A stretch of 64,000 bases of DNA from Sedimentitalea sp039941015 (GCF_039941015.1 NZ_JBDVFI010000041.1), one strand, 5' to 3'. Shown: positions 7,331 through 17,095, numbered from the stretch's first letter. The notes: generated from the sequence alone by a model not told the origin. A program made the numbers and translations.

Positions 7331-7900
7331 GGCCAACTTAGCGGACCTTTATGAAGGCACATCGAACGGCAGCTTCGTCCGCACACTGTGAGTTCGATTG
7401 CTACGGGATTTTGCGTACGCAGCGAACGGCTGGTTCGACGGGCCGCACCGCAGCATCCAAATCGCCCCGCGGACGGCGGCAAAGGGCCGGAAGCGCCGTC
7501 TCGTCATCAAGATGTTTGAAACAATTCCTAATAGAGGAAGCCCGTCAGCCACTCGATTTTTGCAATAAAGATAATGCTTCAGCCTGTGTCCCTGACCAGA
7601 CATGTGATGTGCTATTAACCTATCCCGAGGTTCTTTCCGTATGTGACGGAGGATACGGGAGTGCGGCATCATGATAGTAGTTGTGGGTCAGAAACTAGCT
7701 AGGTGCGTAAGGATGTCGAATGCGCCTAGCCGACGTATATTCCGCGAAATAGGCTCAAGATGGGCAAGCATACGTTGGCGGCATGCCGGATGGCAAAGCA
7801 CTTCGTTGTCCAGACTGCTCACGCGAAAGTTGTAAATCTGAAAGCCCTACAACTCTGAATGCAAAAACGTGCAGAATTATGCGCAGCGAATGCAAAACTA
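7331..7900. other. intergenic region without recognised gene
   Basis: About 570 bases lie between the AraC gene end and the gyrB terminator. A frame at 7351-7674 is open but Arg/Ser-rich and has no ribosome binding site, so I reject it. The stretch 7360-7480, with two similar runs (AACGGCAGCTTCGTCCGC and AGCGAACGGCTGGTTCGACG), looks like degenerate intergenic repeat DNA. No tRNA or riboswitch is seen. Confidence 0.4.
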
Positions 7901-7901
7901 T

Positions 7902-7929
7902 GGGGTGCGGGCAATGTTATCCGCACCCC
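7902..7929 (-). terminator. hairpin terminator of gyrB
   Basis: GGGGTGCGG (7902-7910) pairs perfectly with CCGCACCCC (7921-7929), leaving a 10-base loop. It lies 9 bases after the gyrB stop and on the minus strand is followed by a short run containing TTTT. Its position and stem strength support a rho-independent terminator with a weak U-tract. Confidence 0.65.
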
Positions 7930-7938
7930 TACAAAACA

Positions 7939-10356
7939 TCAGAAATCCAAGTTCTCCACACTGAGCGCGTTTTTCTGGATGAACTCTCGACGTGGTTCAA
8001 CGACATCGCCCATTAGCTTGGTGAACAGGTCATCGGCTTCGGCCATGTCTTCGACCCTGACCTGCAACAGCGTGCGGGCGTCTGGATCGAGTGTCGTTTC
8101 CCAGAGCTGCCCGGGGTTCATTTCTCCGAGGCCCTTGTAGCGTTGCAAGGTCAGCCCTTTTGCGCCCTCGTCTAGGATCGCATCCAACAGGCCAAGCGGG
8201 CCATAGATGGTTTGGTTTCGGTCGCGACGCACGAGGGTGATCGGAGTGGCGTAGATATCCTGCAGGCTCTTGGTGAAGCTGCCGGTCTTGCGTGCTTCGC
8301 CAGAGCGCAGCATTGGGCCATCCAGCGTTCGTACCTCTTCGACGCCGCGCAGAATGCGGGCCAGACGAATTCCGTGATCCTGTGTGATACGGCCTTGCCA
8401 ACCGCGCTCGTATTCCAGCGCGATCAGGTCGAGCCGGGTTGCCACCTTGTCCGCAACCCCTTGCAGGTCGGCATCCACCGCGCCCGGAACAAAGGCGCCC
8501 GCAACAGCGGCCTGCTCCAGAATGTGGCGTGGATAGTGCGTCGGGAAGGCATCAAGCACCCGGCGCAGTTGTCGTGCCTCATCCACGACGCGCGCGAGGT
8601 CCTGTCCCGACAATTCCTCGCCGGATCCCAGACGCAGCACAGCACCGTCGACCCCTTGCTGAATCAGGTACTCGTCAAACGCGGCCTGATCCTTGAGATA
8701 AACCTCGGATTTGCCGCGCGCGACCTTATAAAGTGGCGGCTGCGCAATATAGAGATATCCGCCTTCGATCAGTTCCGGCATTTGCCGATAGAAGAACGTC
8801 AGAAGCAGCGTCCGGATATGCGCGCCGTCCACGTCAGCATCGGTCATGATGACAATCTTGTGGTAGCGCAGCTTGTCGATGTTGAACTCATCCCGGCCAA
8901 TGCCGGTGCCGAGCGCCATGACGAGGTTGCCGATTTCCTGACTCGACAACATCCGGTCGAACCGCGCACGCTCCACGTTGAGTATCTTGCCTCTCAGGGG
9001 CAGTACGGCCTGTGTGCGTCGATCACGTCCGGTCTGAGCTGAACCACCAGCGCTGTCACCCTCGACGAGGAACACTTCGGTTTTGGACGGATCTTTTTCA
9101 GAACAATCCTTGAGTTTGCCAGCGAGAAAATTCACGTCCATCGCTGTTTTGCGCCGGGTCAAATCGCGGGCCTTGCGCGCAGCCTCTCGGGCCACTGCGG
9201 CCTCGATGATCTTGCCAACGATGACTTTGGCCTGGCTGGGGTTCTCCTCGAACCATTCGGCAAGTTTTTCGTTCATCAACCCTTCAACTGCCGGGCGCAC
9301 TTCGGAGCTGACCAGCTTGTCCTTGGTCTGAGACGAGAACTTTGGGTCAGGAACCTTGACCGACAGGACACAGGTCAACCCTTCGCGCGCATCATCCCCG
9401 GTAAAGCTCACCTTTTCCTTTTTGGCGATGCCACTGGACTGGGCGTAATTGTTGATCGTCCGGGTCAGCGCGCCGCGGAAACCCGCCATATGCGTGCCGC
9501 CATCCCGCTGCGGAATGTTGTTGGTAAAAGGCAGCACCGTCTCGTGATAGCTATCGTTCCACCACATGGCCACTTCGACGCCGATATCGTCTCGTTCGCC
9601 CGTGATAAAGATCGGCTCTTCCATAACCGATGTCTTGTGGCGATCGAGGTATTTGACGAATTCCTTGACGCCGCCTTCATAGAACAATTCGCTCCGCAAA
9701 GGTTCGGCCGGGCGTTCATCAATCAGAATGATCCGCACGCCTGAATTCAGGAATGCCAGTTCGCGAAGGCGCCGTTCCAGAACCTCGAAGGAATACTCCA
9801 GGTTCGAAAACGTATCGGTCGATGCCAGAAAGCGCACTTCGGTTCCGGTCTTGCCTTCGGCAGCGCCCACGACGCGCAGATGCTCAGCAGTCTCGCCATG
9901 TTCAAAGCGCGCGTAATGCTCTTTGTCATCTCGCCAGATGCGCAATTCGAGCCAGACCGAAAGCGCGTTTACAACCGAAACGCCAACGCCGTGCAGACCG
10001 CCGGACACCTTGTAGGAATTGCTGTCGAATTTACCGCCCGCGTGCAGCTGGGTCATGATGACTTCGGCGGCGGAAACGCCTTCTTCCTCGTGGATACCCA
10101 CCGGAATACCACGGCCGTTGTCGCTGACCGAAACGCTGCTGTCGGCGTGAATTTTAACGGTCACGGCATCCGCGTGCCCCGCCAAAGCTTCGTCGATGCC
10201 GTTGTCGACACACTCATACACCATGTGGTGCAGACCGGACCCGTCATCGGTATCTCCGATATACATGCCGGGGCGTTTTCTGACGGCCTCTAAGCCCTTG
10301 AGGACCTTGATAGAATCCGCGCCATATTCTTCCGGCAGCTTTACGTCTTCGGACAT
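7939..10356 (-). CDS. gyrB: DNA gyrase subunit B
   Basis: GyrB provides the ATPase and TOPRIM half of the A2B2 gyrase that introduces negative supercoils. The 805-residue product starts at ATG 10354-10356 (MSEDVK); an upstream in-frame start at 10383 would add nine residues. The GHKL ATPase shows the catalytic-base region YECVDNGIDEAL (Glu48, Asn52), GRGIPV and GGLHGVGVSVVNAL. The TOPRIM domain shows VEGDSAGGSA and DADVDGAHIRTLL, and the C-terminal QRYKGLGEMNPGQLWETT is intact. Length is normal. It lies last in the dnaA-dnaN-recF-gyrB series. Confidence 0.98.
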   Translation of the reverse strand: MSEDVKLPEEYGADSIKVLKGLEAVRKRPGMYIGDTDDGSGLHHMVYECVDNGIDEALAGHADAVTVKIHADSSVSVSDNGRGIPVGIHEEEGVSAAEVIMTQLHAGGKFDSNSYKVSGGLHGVGVSVVNALSVWLELRIWRDDKEHYARFEHGETAEHLRVVGAAEGKTGTEVRFLASTDTFSNLEYSFEVLERRLRELAFLNSGVRIILIDERPAEPLRSELFYEGGVKEFVKYLDRHKTSVMEEPIFITGERDDIGVEVAMWWNDSYHETVLPFTNNIPQRDGGTHMAGFRGALTRTINNYAQSSGIAKKEKVSFTGDDAREGLTCVLSVKVPDPKFSSQTKDKLVSSEVRPAVEGLMNEKLAEWFEENPSQAKVIVGKIIEAAVAREAARKARDLTRRKTAMDVNFLAGKLKDCSEKDPSKTEVFLVEGDSAGGSAQTGRDRRTQAVLPLRGKILNVERARFDRMLSSQEIGNLVMALGTGIGRDEFNIDKLRYHKIVIMTDADVDGAHIRTLLLTFFYRQMPELIEGGYLYIAQPPLYKVARGKSEVYLKDQAAFDEYLIQQGVDGAVLRLGSGEELSGQDLARVVDEARQLRRVLDAFPTHYPRHILEQAAVAGAFVPGAVDADLQGVADKVATRLDLIALEYERGWQGRITQDHGIRLARILRGVEEVRTLDGPMLRSGEARKTGSFTKSLQDIYATPITLVRRDRNQTIYGPLGLLDAILDEGAKGLTLQRYKGLGEMNPGQLWETTLDPDARTLLQVRVEDMAEADDLFTKLMGDVVEPRREFIQKNALSVENLDF

Positions 10357-10470
10357 CCGAAATATCCCTTTTCTTTTTTGCATCTTATACGAATTATGGG
10401 GGGGGATGTCACGCGATTGCGCTATATTTTGTGGTGCGATGACGTGAACGACCTGATTACCCGGTACTGC

Positions 10471-11571
10471 TCAGGCGACGGCGATCTGAGAGACCCCATT
10501 CACCTCGGTCACTTCGACCCTCTGCGCCTTAGACCCCAGTTCCGCAAACAGTTCCGGACCGGTTCCGGTCATCCACGCCTGAGCGCTAAGAGCGCAGATC
10601 TCGTCATAGAGAGCCGCCCGCCGGTTTGCGTCCAGATGCGCTGACACCTCGTCCAGCAGCAGGATCGGCGGTGCGCCAATTTGCTCGGCCAGCGCCCGCG
10701 CGTTGGCAAGGATCAGCGACACCAGCAGCGCTTTTTGCTCGCCCGTCGAACAATCGCGCGCAGGCACCGATTTGGCCGCGTATACGCCGTATAGATCGGC
10801 TCGGTGCGGCCCCACCAGAGTACGACCGGCAGCCAGATCACGAAATCGGCTCTCGGCAAAGGCCTCGCGCAGGTCGCTTTGGGCCTCGGGCATCTCGCCC
10901 TCGGTCTGAACCAGTTCCAAATCTGCCGCCGGAAACGTGGTTTCTGCCTGCTCTTGCGCGCCGGACAGCAAGGCCAGCGCCCTGACCCGGTTCCGATGAA
11001 TGCAATGCCCGGCCTCGGCCATCTGGGCTTCTAGCGCGCCATACCAATGGGCATCCCGCACCTGATCCTTGAGCAATCGGTTGCGTTCGCGCATGGCCTT
11101 TTCATACGTCAGCGAGACCTCGGCATGTTCAGGCATGAAACTGAGTGCCATCCGGTCCAGAAAGCGCCGCCGCCCGTCCGCGCCTTCGATCCACAGCCTG
11201 TCCATGCTGGGGATTAGCCACAGAACCCGCGCAATCCGACCCAAAGCGATTTGGCTGGCCGATTTCTCGTCAATCCGGACCTGCCGCGCCGCGCCTTTTT
11301 CGGACCATGTCTCGATCTCGTGCACCGATCCCTGCGCCTGCAAGACACCGGTCAGCTTCCACCCCAAGGCTTCGGGCCGACGGGTCATGTCGTCGGCGCT
11401 GGAGCGACGCAACCCGCGCCCCGGAGAGAACAGGGAAACCGCTTCGAGAATATTGGTCTTGCCCGCACCGTTAGGACCGAAGATCGCGACGGGACGAGAA
11501 TCCAGCGTCAGACGCCCCAGCCTGTGAGACCGGAAATGCGATAGGGTGAGTTCAGTCAGGGACAGCGACAT
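10471..11571 (-). CDS. recF: DNA replication and repair protein RecF
   Basis: RecF is an ABC/SMC-like ATPase that acts with RecO and RecR to load RecA at gaps. The 366-residue product shows Walker A FGPNGAGKTN near residue 33, a signature region around TGEQKALLVSL, and Walker B ILLLDEVSAHLD. It starts at ATG 11569-11571 (MSLSLTEL). The gene lies 48 bp downstream of dnaN and 114 bp upstream of gyrB on the same strand, the classical order. Confidence 0.97.
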   Translation of the reverse strand: MSLSLTELTLSHFRSHRLGRLTLDSRPVAIFGPNGAGKTNILEAVSLFSPGRGLRRSSADDMTRRPEALGWKLTGVLQAQGSVHEIETWSEKGAARQVRIDEKSASQIALGRIARVLWLIPSMDRLWIEGADGRRRFLDRMALSFMPEHAEVSLTYEKAMRERNRLLKDQVRDAHWYGALEAQMAEAGHCIHRNRVRALALLSGAQEQAETTFPAADLELVQTEGEMPEAQSDLREAFAESRFRDLAAGRTLVGPHRADLYGVYAAKSVPARDCSTGEQKALLVSLILANARALAEQIGAPPILLLDEVSAHLDANRRAALYDEICALSAQAWMTGTGPELFAELGSKAQRVEVTEVNGVSQIAVA

Positions 11572-11619
11572 GCCTGTCCCCGCAATGACTGGGGCAAGCG
11601 ATGATCAAAACCACCCAGA

Positions 11620-12738
11620 TCAGACACGCATCGGCATAACCACATAGACCGCGCTCTGGTCATTGCCTTCCCGCATCAGGGTGGGGTCGCCTGCCGAGTT
11701 GAACATAAACACCGCGTTTTCGCGGTCGACCTGGCTAGCGATCTCAAGCAGATATTTTGCGTTGAATCCGATCTCCAGCCGTTCATCGCCGTAGGCGACG
11801 GCCAGTTCCTCTTCTGCCGCGCCGCTGTCGGGGGCATTCACGGACAGGATGAGCCTGTCTTCTTCAAGTTGCAGCTTGACCGCACGCGACCGTTCAGAAG
11901 ACACCGTGGCCACACGATCGACCGCCTGTGCAAACTCTGCCGCGTCCACCTCGAGCCGGCGCGTATTGCCTTGCGGGATTACGCGAGAATAGTCGGGGAA
12001 CGTGCCGTCGATCACCTTGGATGTCAGCGTGATGTCCGGCGTGGCGAAACGGATTTTCGTTTCGCTGACCGAGACGGCAATCGCCATATCGTCATCATCC
12101 AGAAGTTTGCGCAGTTCGCCAACGGTTTTGCGCGGTACAATCACACCCGGCATATCAGACGCTCCGTCGGGCAGGTCTGCATCAATACGGGCCAGCCGGT
12201 GACCATCGGTTGCAACGCAACGCAGCACCTTGCCGCCATCCGCATCGGCGACGTGCATGTAAACCCCGTTCAGATAATACCGGGTTTCCTCGGTCGAGAT
12301 CGCAAACTTGGATTTATCGAACAACCGGCGCAGTACACCTGCAGGTGCGGAAAAATTGGACTCATAGTCAGAGGACGCCATCACCGGGAAATCTTCCCGC
12401 GGCAAGGTCGCGAGCGAAAAGTTCGAGCGCCCGGCTTCGACCGTCAACCGGCCTGCGGCTGCATCTGCCGTGAGCGAAACAAGCGCGCCATCGGGCAGTT
12501 TGCGAACAATTTCGTGCAAGGTCGTGGCGGCTACGGTGGTCGCACCCGCACGCTCAACCTGTGCCGGAGCCTTGTCGACCACCTCGATATCCAGATCGGT
12601 GGCACGGAACAGAACTTGATCACCTTCGGCTTCGATCAGCACATTCGCGAGGATCGGGATCGTGTTGCGGCGTTCCACGACCGACTGGGCCTGAGACACG
12701 GCCTTGAGCAGCGTGCCGCGTTCGATGCTGAATTTCAT
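11620..12738 (-). CDS. dnaN: DNA polymerase III beta subunit (sliding clamp)
   Basis: DnaN forms the ring-shaped homodimeric clamp that tethers polymerase III to DNA. The 372-residue product has the usual length and three repeated clamp domains. Recognisable stretches are the N-terminal MKFSIERGTLLKAVS, ATDLDIEV, FAISTEETRYYLNGVY and the C-terminal YVVMPMRV. It starts at ATG 12736-12738. It lies 197 bp downstream of dnaA, with a GC-rich hairpin just after the dnaA stop. Confidence 0.98.
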   Translation of the reverse strand: MKFSIERGTLLKAVSQAQSVVERRNTIPILANVLIEAEGDQVLFRATDLDIEVVDKAPAQVERAGATTVAATTLHEIVRKLPDGALVSLTADAAAGRLTVEAGRSNFSLATLPREDFPVMASSDYESNFSAPAGVLRRLFDKSKFAISTEETRYYLNGVYMHVADADGGKVLRCVATDGHRLARIDADLPDGASDMPGVIVPRKTVGELRKLLDDDDMAIAVSVSETKIRFATPDITLTSKVIDGTFPDYSRVIPQGNTRRLEVDAAEFAQAVDRVATVSSERSRAVKLQLEEDRLILSVNAPDSGAAEEELAVAYGDERLEIGFNAKYLLEIASQVDRENAVFMFNSAGDPTLMREGNDQSAVYVVMPMRV

Positions 12739-12893
12739 GTCCTTCGATCCTCTGCATAGGCCGGGATGGGCAACCTAACGGTTTGCCCGGTCAGCACAAG
12801 TTTTTTGTGAATTTGTCCGCTGGAATGATTCGGGCGTCAAGGGGCCAGACGCAGGCAGATCGCTTGTATTGCATCAGAGCAATGGTGCGAAAC

Positions 12894-12911
12894 GGGGCGC
12901 ACGCGCGCCCC
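12894..12911 (-). terminator. GC hairpin after dnaA (possible terminator)
   Basis: GGGGCGC (12894-12900) pairs with GCGCCCC (12905-12911) over a 4-base loop. It lies 24 bases past the dnaA stop on the minus strand. Only a short T run follows, so termination is probably partial and dnaN may be transcribed both by read-through and from its own promoter in 12739-12890. Confidence 0.5.
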
Positions 12912-12935
12912 ATGTTGTTTTTAGCTGGGTAAAGA

Positions 12936-14309
12936 TCAGGCTTCGAGCGCCCGGCGGAGGATTTCCACATCTTCCGCGATCTGGCCATCGATGCCCTTGA
13001 GTTCCTCGATCCGCTTCACGCCATGCATCACGGTGGTATGGTCGCGCCCACCAAAACGACGACCGATCTCCGGCAGGCTACGACTGGTCAATTGCTTGGC
13101 CAGATACATCGCAACCTGGCGTGGCCTTGCATAGGATCGCAGCCGTTTGGGTCCGATGATGTCGCTGAGGCGGATGTTGTAATAGTCGGAAACCTTGCGC
13201 TGGATTTCCTCGACCGTGATCTTGCGTTCCGAGGCGCGCAGTACATCTGCAAGACAATCCTGCGTCAGTTCCATGTCGATCTCACGCCCGACAAGAGATG
13301 CAAACGCAAAAAGCCGGGTCAGCGCGCCTTCCAGCACGCGAACATTTGTCGAAATTCGCTGTGCGAGGAATTCAAGCACCCCATTGGCAATTTCCAGACC
13401 GGGATAGGCATCGCGGTACTGCTGGACCTTGGCCTGCAAAATTCCGAGCCGCAGTTCATAGTCCGTCGGGTGCAGATCGACCACAAGACCGCATTGCAGA
13501 CGGGATTTCACCCGGTCTTCAAGATCCTTGATCTCGCCCGGTGCCCGGTCCGCAGAAATGATGATCTGCTTGTTCTGATCCACGAGGGCATTGAAGGTGT
13601 GAAAGAACTCCTCCTGCGTGCTGTCCTTGCCGGCGATGAACTGAACGTCATCCACCATCAGAACATCAACCGACCGGAATAGGAACTTGAAGTCCATCAT
13701 CTTGCGCTCACGCAAGGCCTGAACAAAGCGGTACATGAATTGTTCGGCCGACAGGTAAAGAACGTTGAGTTCGGGTTTGCGCTTGCGCAATTCCCACGCA
13801 ATCGCGTGCATGAGGTGGGTTTTGCCGAGCCCGACGCCACCATAAAGAACCAAGGGATTGAAAGTGACGGGACCGCCTTCGCTGACACGCCGGGCGGCAG
13901 CATGGGCCAGTTCATTCGGCTTGCCGACCACAAACGTGTCAAAGGTAAAGCGGGAGTCCAGCGGCGCGGCCTGAAGCGCATCGCCTGTCGAAGTCGTCGC
14001 TTCGCTCGTCGAGACATCAGCCTTGGGAGCTTCGGACACCAGCCGTGGCGACGGGTTGGCGGTACTGTTGGCCGAAACGCGGAATGTCACACGCTGAACA
14101 TTTGCGCCTGCAATGTTCAGTTCATACAGAATGACATCAGCAAAATTCTGGCTGACATAGTTACCCATGAAATTGGTGGGAACGTTGAATATGGCGACGC
14201 CGTCTTGCAGCTGCTCGAACTCAAGCGGTTCGATCCAGGTTGTATAGTTGTTCTGGCCCACCGTTTTGAGCAGCCCGATTTTGAGTTGTCCCCATTTTTC
14301 TTGTGTCAT
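12936..14309 (-). CDS. dnaA: chromosomal replication initiator DnaA
   Basis: DnaA is the AAA+ initiator that binds DnaA boxes and opens the origin. The 457-residue product starts at ATG 14307-14309 (MTQEKWGQLK), with GAGG 6 bases upstream; a GTG at 14321 is an alternative. Domain I is at the N-terminus (WGQLKIGLLKTVGQNNYTTW), followed by a variable Ser/Thr-rich linker. Walker A is LYGGVGLGKTHLMHA, Walker B is VLMVDDVQFIAGK, and the C-terminal box-binding signature is FGGRDHTTVMHGVKRIEEL. The gene is intact and of normal length. Confidence 0.98.
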   Translation of the reverse strand: MTQEKWGQLKIGLLKTVGQNNYTTWIEPLEFEQLQDGVAIFNVPTNFMGNYVSQNFADVILYELNIAGANVQRVTFRVSANSTANPSPRLVSEAPKADVSTSEATTSTGDALQAAPLDSRFTFDTFVVGKPNELAHAAARRVSEGGPVTFNPLVLYGGVGLGKTHLMHAIAWELRKRKPELNVLYLSAEQFMYRFVQALRERKMMDFKFLFRSVDVLMVDDVQFIAGKDSTQEEFFHTFNALVDQNKQIIISADRAPGEIKDLEDRVKSRLQCGLVVDLHPTDYELRLGILQAKVQQYRDAYPGLEIANGVLEFLAQRISTNVRVLEGALTRLFAFASLVGREIDMELTQDCLADVLRASERKITVEEIQRKVSDYYNIRLSDIIGPKRLRSYARPRQVAMYLAKQLTSRSLPEIGRRFGGRDHTTVMHGVKRIEELKGIDGQIAEDVEILRRALEA

Positions 14310-14804
14310 GCAGCGCCTCACGCATCCCGTGCTTATTGGCCTTTTGGCCTTTTTCCATTGTTTGACCGGAGCAGATTCCGGCTGGATCCACGCAACACGG
14401 GGTCATGCACCAGTCACACAACTGGTGCCGCACGCGCCGGTCCCATCGGCGCTGCAGTTGTGGTAACAGGGTCAAGGTTCGCTATCCGTACAGAATACGT
14501 TGGCTGACAAAGCACTGTTACACAGACATGTTATGACAGGGCTGCGAAAATCGGGTTTTACCCTAACCTTCGTAGCAAGCAGAAGCGGTCGGTTTGGCAG
14601 CCGTACCACCCAGCATGATATCCGTCACATGGCTAAAGCAGATCAGTCATGTTTTGGATACCGCCTGTCCCCCCAAGCAAGTGAATCGCTGGAACAGTGG
14701 TAGCAATTTCGGGTGCGGAGCGGCAATGAAACTCTGTTGTTGACTCACGATTCCGATGCAAAGAATCTCTGCGCCGTTTCAATTGTGCAGAAGAGACACA
14801 GCCA
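14310..14804. other. dnaA leader / dnaA-rpsT intergenic region
   Basis: This ~500-base spacer holds the dnaA promoter. It contains a perfect 8-bp inverted repeat (14407-14428) and an A+T-richer part (14730-14810). I looked for TTATCCACA-type DnaA boxes and found no convincing cluster, so I do not call it oriC. The open frames within it are short and unlike any protein I know. Confidence 0.45.
14407..14428. repeat. perfect inverted repeat in the dnaA leader
   Basis: GCACCAGT (14407-14414) and ACTGGTGC (14421-14428) are exact reverse complements around a CACACA spacer. The dyad lies about 100 bp upstream of the dnaA start. It could be a protein operator or an RNA hairpin in the dnaA leader; the sequence does not decide which. 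Confidence 0.5.
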
Positions 14805-14836
14805 ATAAAAAAAGGCGCTGCAGAGCAACGCCTTTG
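14805..14836 (-). terminator. rho-independent terminator of rpsT
   Basis: On the minus strand an AAAGGCG / CGCCTTT stem-loop is followed by a run of seven T and then ATT. It lies 35 bases after the rpsT stop, so rpsT and dnaA are probably separate transcripts. Confidence 0.85.
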
Positions 14837-14870
14837 TATTACTTAACTTTTGTCCTAAGTTGACGAAGCG

Positions 14871-15134
14871 TTAACTCAGAGCTTTGACCCGTGCGGCCAG
14901 GCGGGACATCTTGCGCGATGCCGTGTTCTTGTGAAAGACGCCTTTAGACACGCCACGCATCAGTTCAGGCTGGGCTGCGCGCAGCGCTGTGCCTGCGGCT
15001 TCCTTGTCACCGGATTCGATGGCTTCTTCTACATTGCGCAGGAAGGTGCGAATCCGCGAGCGGCGGGCTTTGTTGACGGCAAAACGTGCCTCGTTCTGAC
15101 GGGCGCGTTTTTTGGATTGCGGCGAATTTGCCAT
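14871..15134 (-). CDS. rpsT: 30S ribosomal protein S20
   Basis: This 87-residue, Lys/Arg/Ala-rich helical protein is of the S20 family and binds 16S rRNA in the small subunit. Typical stretches are MANSPQSKKRARQNE at the N-terminus and GVFHKNTASRKMSRLAARV near the C-terminus. Its place directly upstream of dnaA is conserved in alphaproteobacteria. A strong terminator follows. Confidence 0.97.
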   Translation of the reverse strand: MANSPQSKKRARQNEARFAVNKARRSRIRTFLRNVEEAIESGDKEAAGTALRAAQPELMRGVSKGVFHKNTASRKMSRLAARVKALS

Positions 15135-15316
15135 GGTGTTCAGACCTTTGTTCGGTTTCGGTTCATTTCAATTGCGCGATGCAAGTCCCCAACCGGATTC
15201 TGATCCACCAGTGTGATTCTAGCCTGAGCGGGCCGCACGCGCATGTATAGCAGAGGCTCCTACCCAGTTTCGGCGTCTTTGCCAACCGGTAATGTACCAA
15301 GCTGCCACTGTGAGGC

Positions 15317-16093
15317 TTACTTATCGCGGAACTGCGCCTGCCGCTTTTCGAGGAAGGCGGCCATGCCCTCTTTCTGATCTTCGGTTGCGAACATCGAATG
15401 GAACACGCGACGTTCGAACAACAGACCTTCCGAAAGGGTCGTCTCATAGCTGCGGTTAACCGATTCCTTGGCGGCGAGAACTGAAATCCTCGATTTTTCC
15501 GTGATCTTCTCCGCCACGCTGGTGGCTTCTTCCATCAGCTTTTTGGCCGGAACGACACGGCTGACAAGCCCGCTGCGCTCGGCTTCTTCAGCGTTCATGA
15601 AGCGACCGGTCAGGTTCATGTCCATGGATTTGGATTTGCCCACGAAACGGGTCAGACGCTGGGTGCCGCCCAATCCGGCGATGACACCAAGGTTGATTTC
15701 GGGCTGACCAAATTTGGCCGTATCAGCAGCGATGATAAAGTCACACGCCATCGCCAATTCGCACCCGCCGCCCAAAGCGTAACCTGCCACGGCTGCAATG
15801 ATCGGCTTTCGGATCTTGGAGATGCGATCGTTGGCATCGGCAAACAGGTTGATGGTGAACACGTCACCAAAGCCCATCTCAGACATTTCCTTGATGTCCG
15901 CACCCGCCGCGAACGCCTTGTCGGAACCGGTGACGATGATGCAACGCACCTTTTCGTTGGCATCCGCGTCTTCCAGCGCCTGGCACAGCTCTTTCAGCAA
16001 CTGCGTGTTCAGAGCGTTCAGTGCATCCGGCCGGTTTAACCGGATCAGAGCAATGTGATCATCAACATCGACGTTGATCGTCTCAAAGGCCAT
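15317..16093 (-). CDS. enoyl-CoA hydratase
   Basis: This 258-residue crotonase-fold enzyme hydrates trans-2-enoyl-CoA to 3-hydroxyacyl-CoA in fatty-acid or related acyl-CoA breakdown. The oxyanion hole AAGADIKEM and the two active-site Glu residues, in GGGCELAMACD and FGQPEINLG, are all present. It starts at ATG 16091-16093 (MAFETINV). It lies between mutM and rpsT with no other beta-oxidation gene adjacent, although a thiolase lies 3.4 kb away. The PaaF/FadB-type substrate range cannot be narrowed from sequence. Confidence 0.93.
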   Translation of the reverse strand: MAFETINVDVDDHIALIRLNRPDALNALNTQLLKELCQALEDADANEKVRCIIVTGSDKAFAAGADIKEMSEMGFGDVFTINLFADANDRISKIRKPIIAAVAGYALGGGCELAMACDFIIAADTAKFGQPEINLGVIAGLGGTQRLTRFVGKSKSMDMNLTGRFMNAEEAERSGLVSRVVPAKKLMEEATSVAEKITEKSRISVLAAKESVNRSYETTLSEGLLFERRVFHSMFATEDQKEGMAAFLEKRQAQFRDK

Positions 16094-16157
16094 GGATTTC
16101 GCTTTCGGTTGTTCCGGTCAGATTCGAAGCCTTACCACGCAGATTTCACGTTTCAAG

Positions 16158-17009
16158 CTATCTTTGGCATTGCGCACAGTAGAAGGACGACCGTCCAGAT
16201 TGCGTGATTCGCCTGATCTGCCCGTTGCAATCGACTGTGCGGCAAGGCTCTCCCTCGCGACCATACACGTCAAATGAATGCTGAAAATATCCAAGCTCGC
16301 CATCGGCTTGCCTGAAATCCCGCAACGACGATCCGCCCGCGTCAATGGCCTCTGAAAGCACCTGACGGATGATCGGAACCAATGCGCCGACACGCGCGGC
16401 GGCAATCTTGCCTGCCTTGCGACGTGGCGACAACGCGGCGCGAAACAGCGCCTCGCAAACATAAATATTGCCAAGCCCCGCGACCACCTTCTGATCCAGC
16501 AAGACCGATTTGACCGGACTCTGCCGGCCACGAAACGCATCTATCAATATCTGTTCGTGGAAATCATTGCCCAGCGGCTCTGGCCCCAGCACCGCCAGCA
16601 ATTTGTGCTGCTCGGCTGTTTGAGTATCCAGCAGATCCATCGCTCCAAACCGGCGCGCGTCGTTAAAGGTGACCCGTGCACCGTTATCCATTTGCAGCAC
16701 GACATGGTCATGTTTCTGTGCCGCCGGATGGTCGCGCACGAATCGACCCAACGGGTCGCCAGACACGGTCATGCGCCCCGACATCCCAAGATGGATCAAC
16801 AATGTCTCACCGCTATCAAGATCGGCGAGGATATATTTGGATCGCCGGCGCAACCGCAACACCCTGCGTCCGGTCAGGCGCTCGGCCAACCGGGCTGGAA
16901 ACGGCCAGCGCAAATCAGGGCGGTTCACCTCCGCGCGCGCGATGACCTGCCCCTCCATCGCGGGCAAAAGCCCGCGACGCACTGTCTCGACCTCTGGCAA
17001 TTCGGGCAT
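16158..17009 (-). CDS. mutM: formamidopyrimidine-DNA glycosylase (Fpg)
   Basis: MutM removes 8-oxoguanine and ring-opened purines and cleaves the abasic site. The 283-residue product begins MPELPEVETVRRG, with the catalytic Pro2 and Glu3. The conserved Lys in the SKYILADL region and the helix-two-turn-helix are present. The C-terminal zinc finger uses a C-x4-C pair (PCRTVDC) and a C-x2-C pair (YCAQCQR). It is divergent from ubiE, with 86 bp between the starts. With mutY at 23.8 kb, two arms of the oxidised-guanine repair system lie in this window. Confidence 0.97.
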   Translation of the reverse strand: MPELPEVETVRRGLLPAMEGQVIARAEVNRPDLRWPFPARLAERLTGRRVLRLRRRSKYILADLDSGETLLIHLGMSGRMTVSGDPLGRFVRDHPAAQKHDHVVLQMDNGARVTFNDARRFGAMDLLDTQTAEQHKLLAVLGPEPLGNDFHEQILIDAFRGRQSPVKSVLLDQKVVAGLGNIYVCEALFRAALSPRRKAGKIAAARVGALVPIIRQVLSEAIDAGGSSLRDFRQADGELGYFQHSFDVYGREGEPCRTVDCNGQIRRITQSGRSSFYCAQCQR

Positions 17010-17095
17010 TTGGTGCCTTTCTGATCAAGGGGCCGCATTGTGCATGCCCCACAGCGCCCTATAACAAGGGCGAAACACTGAGGCGGCAAGACCCG

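Noticed and set aside
7351..7674. Open frame in the gap before gyrB
   Set aside because: No ribosome binding site, Arg/Ser-rich, no similarity I can recall; both strands are open there by chance.
14500..14560. Possible DnaA boxes (TGTTACACA, TGTTATGAC)
   Set aside because: Too far from TTATCCACA (three or more mismatches) and not clustered.
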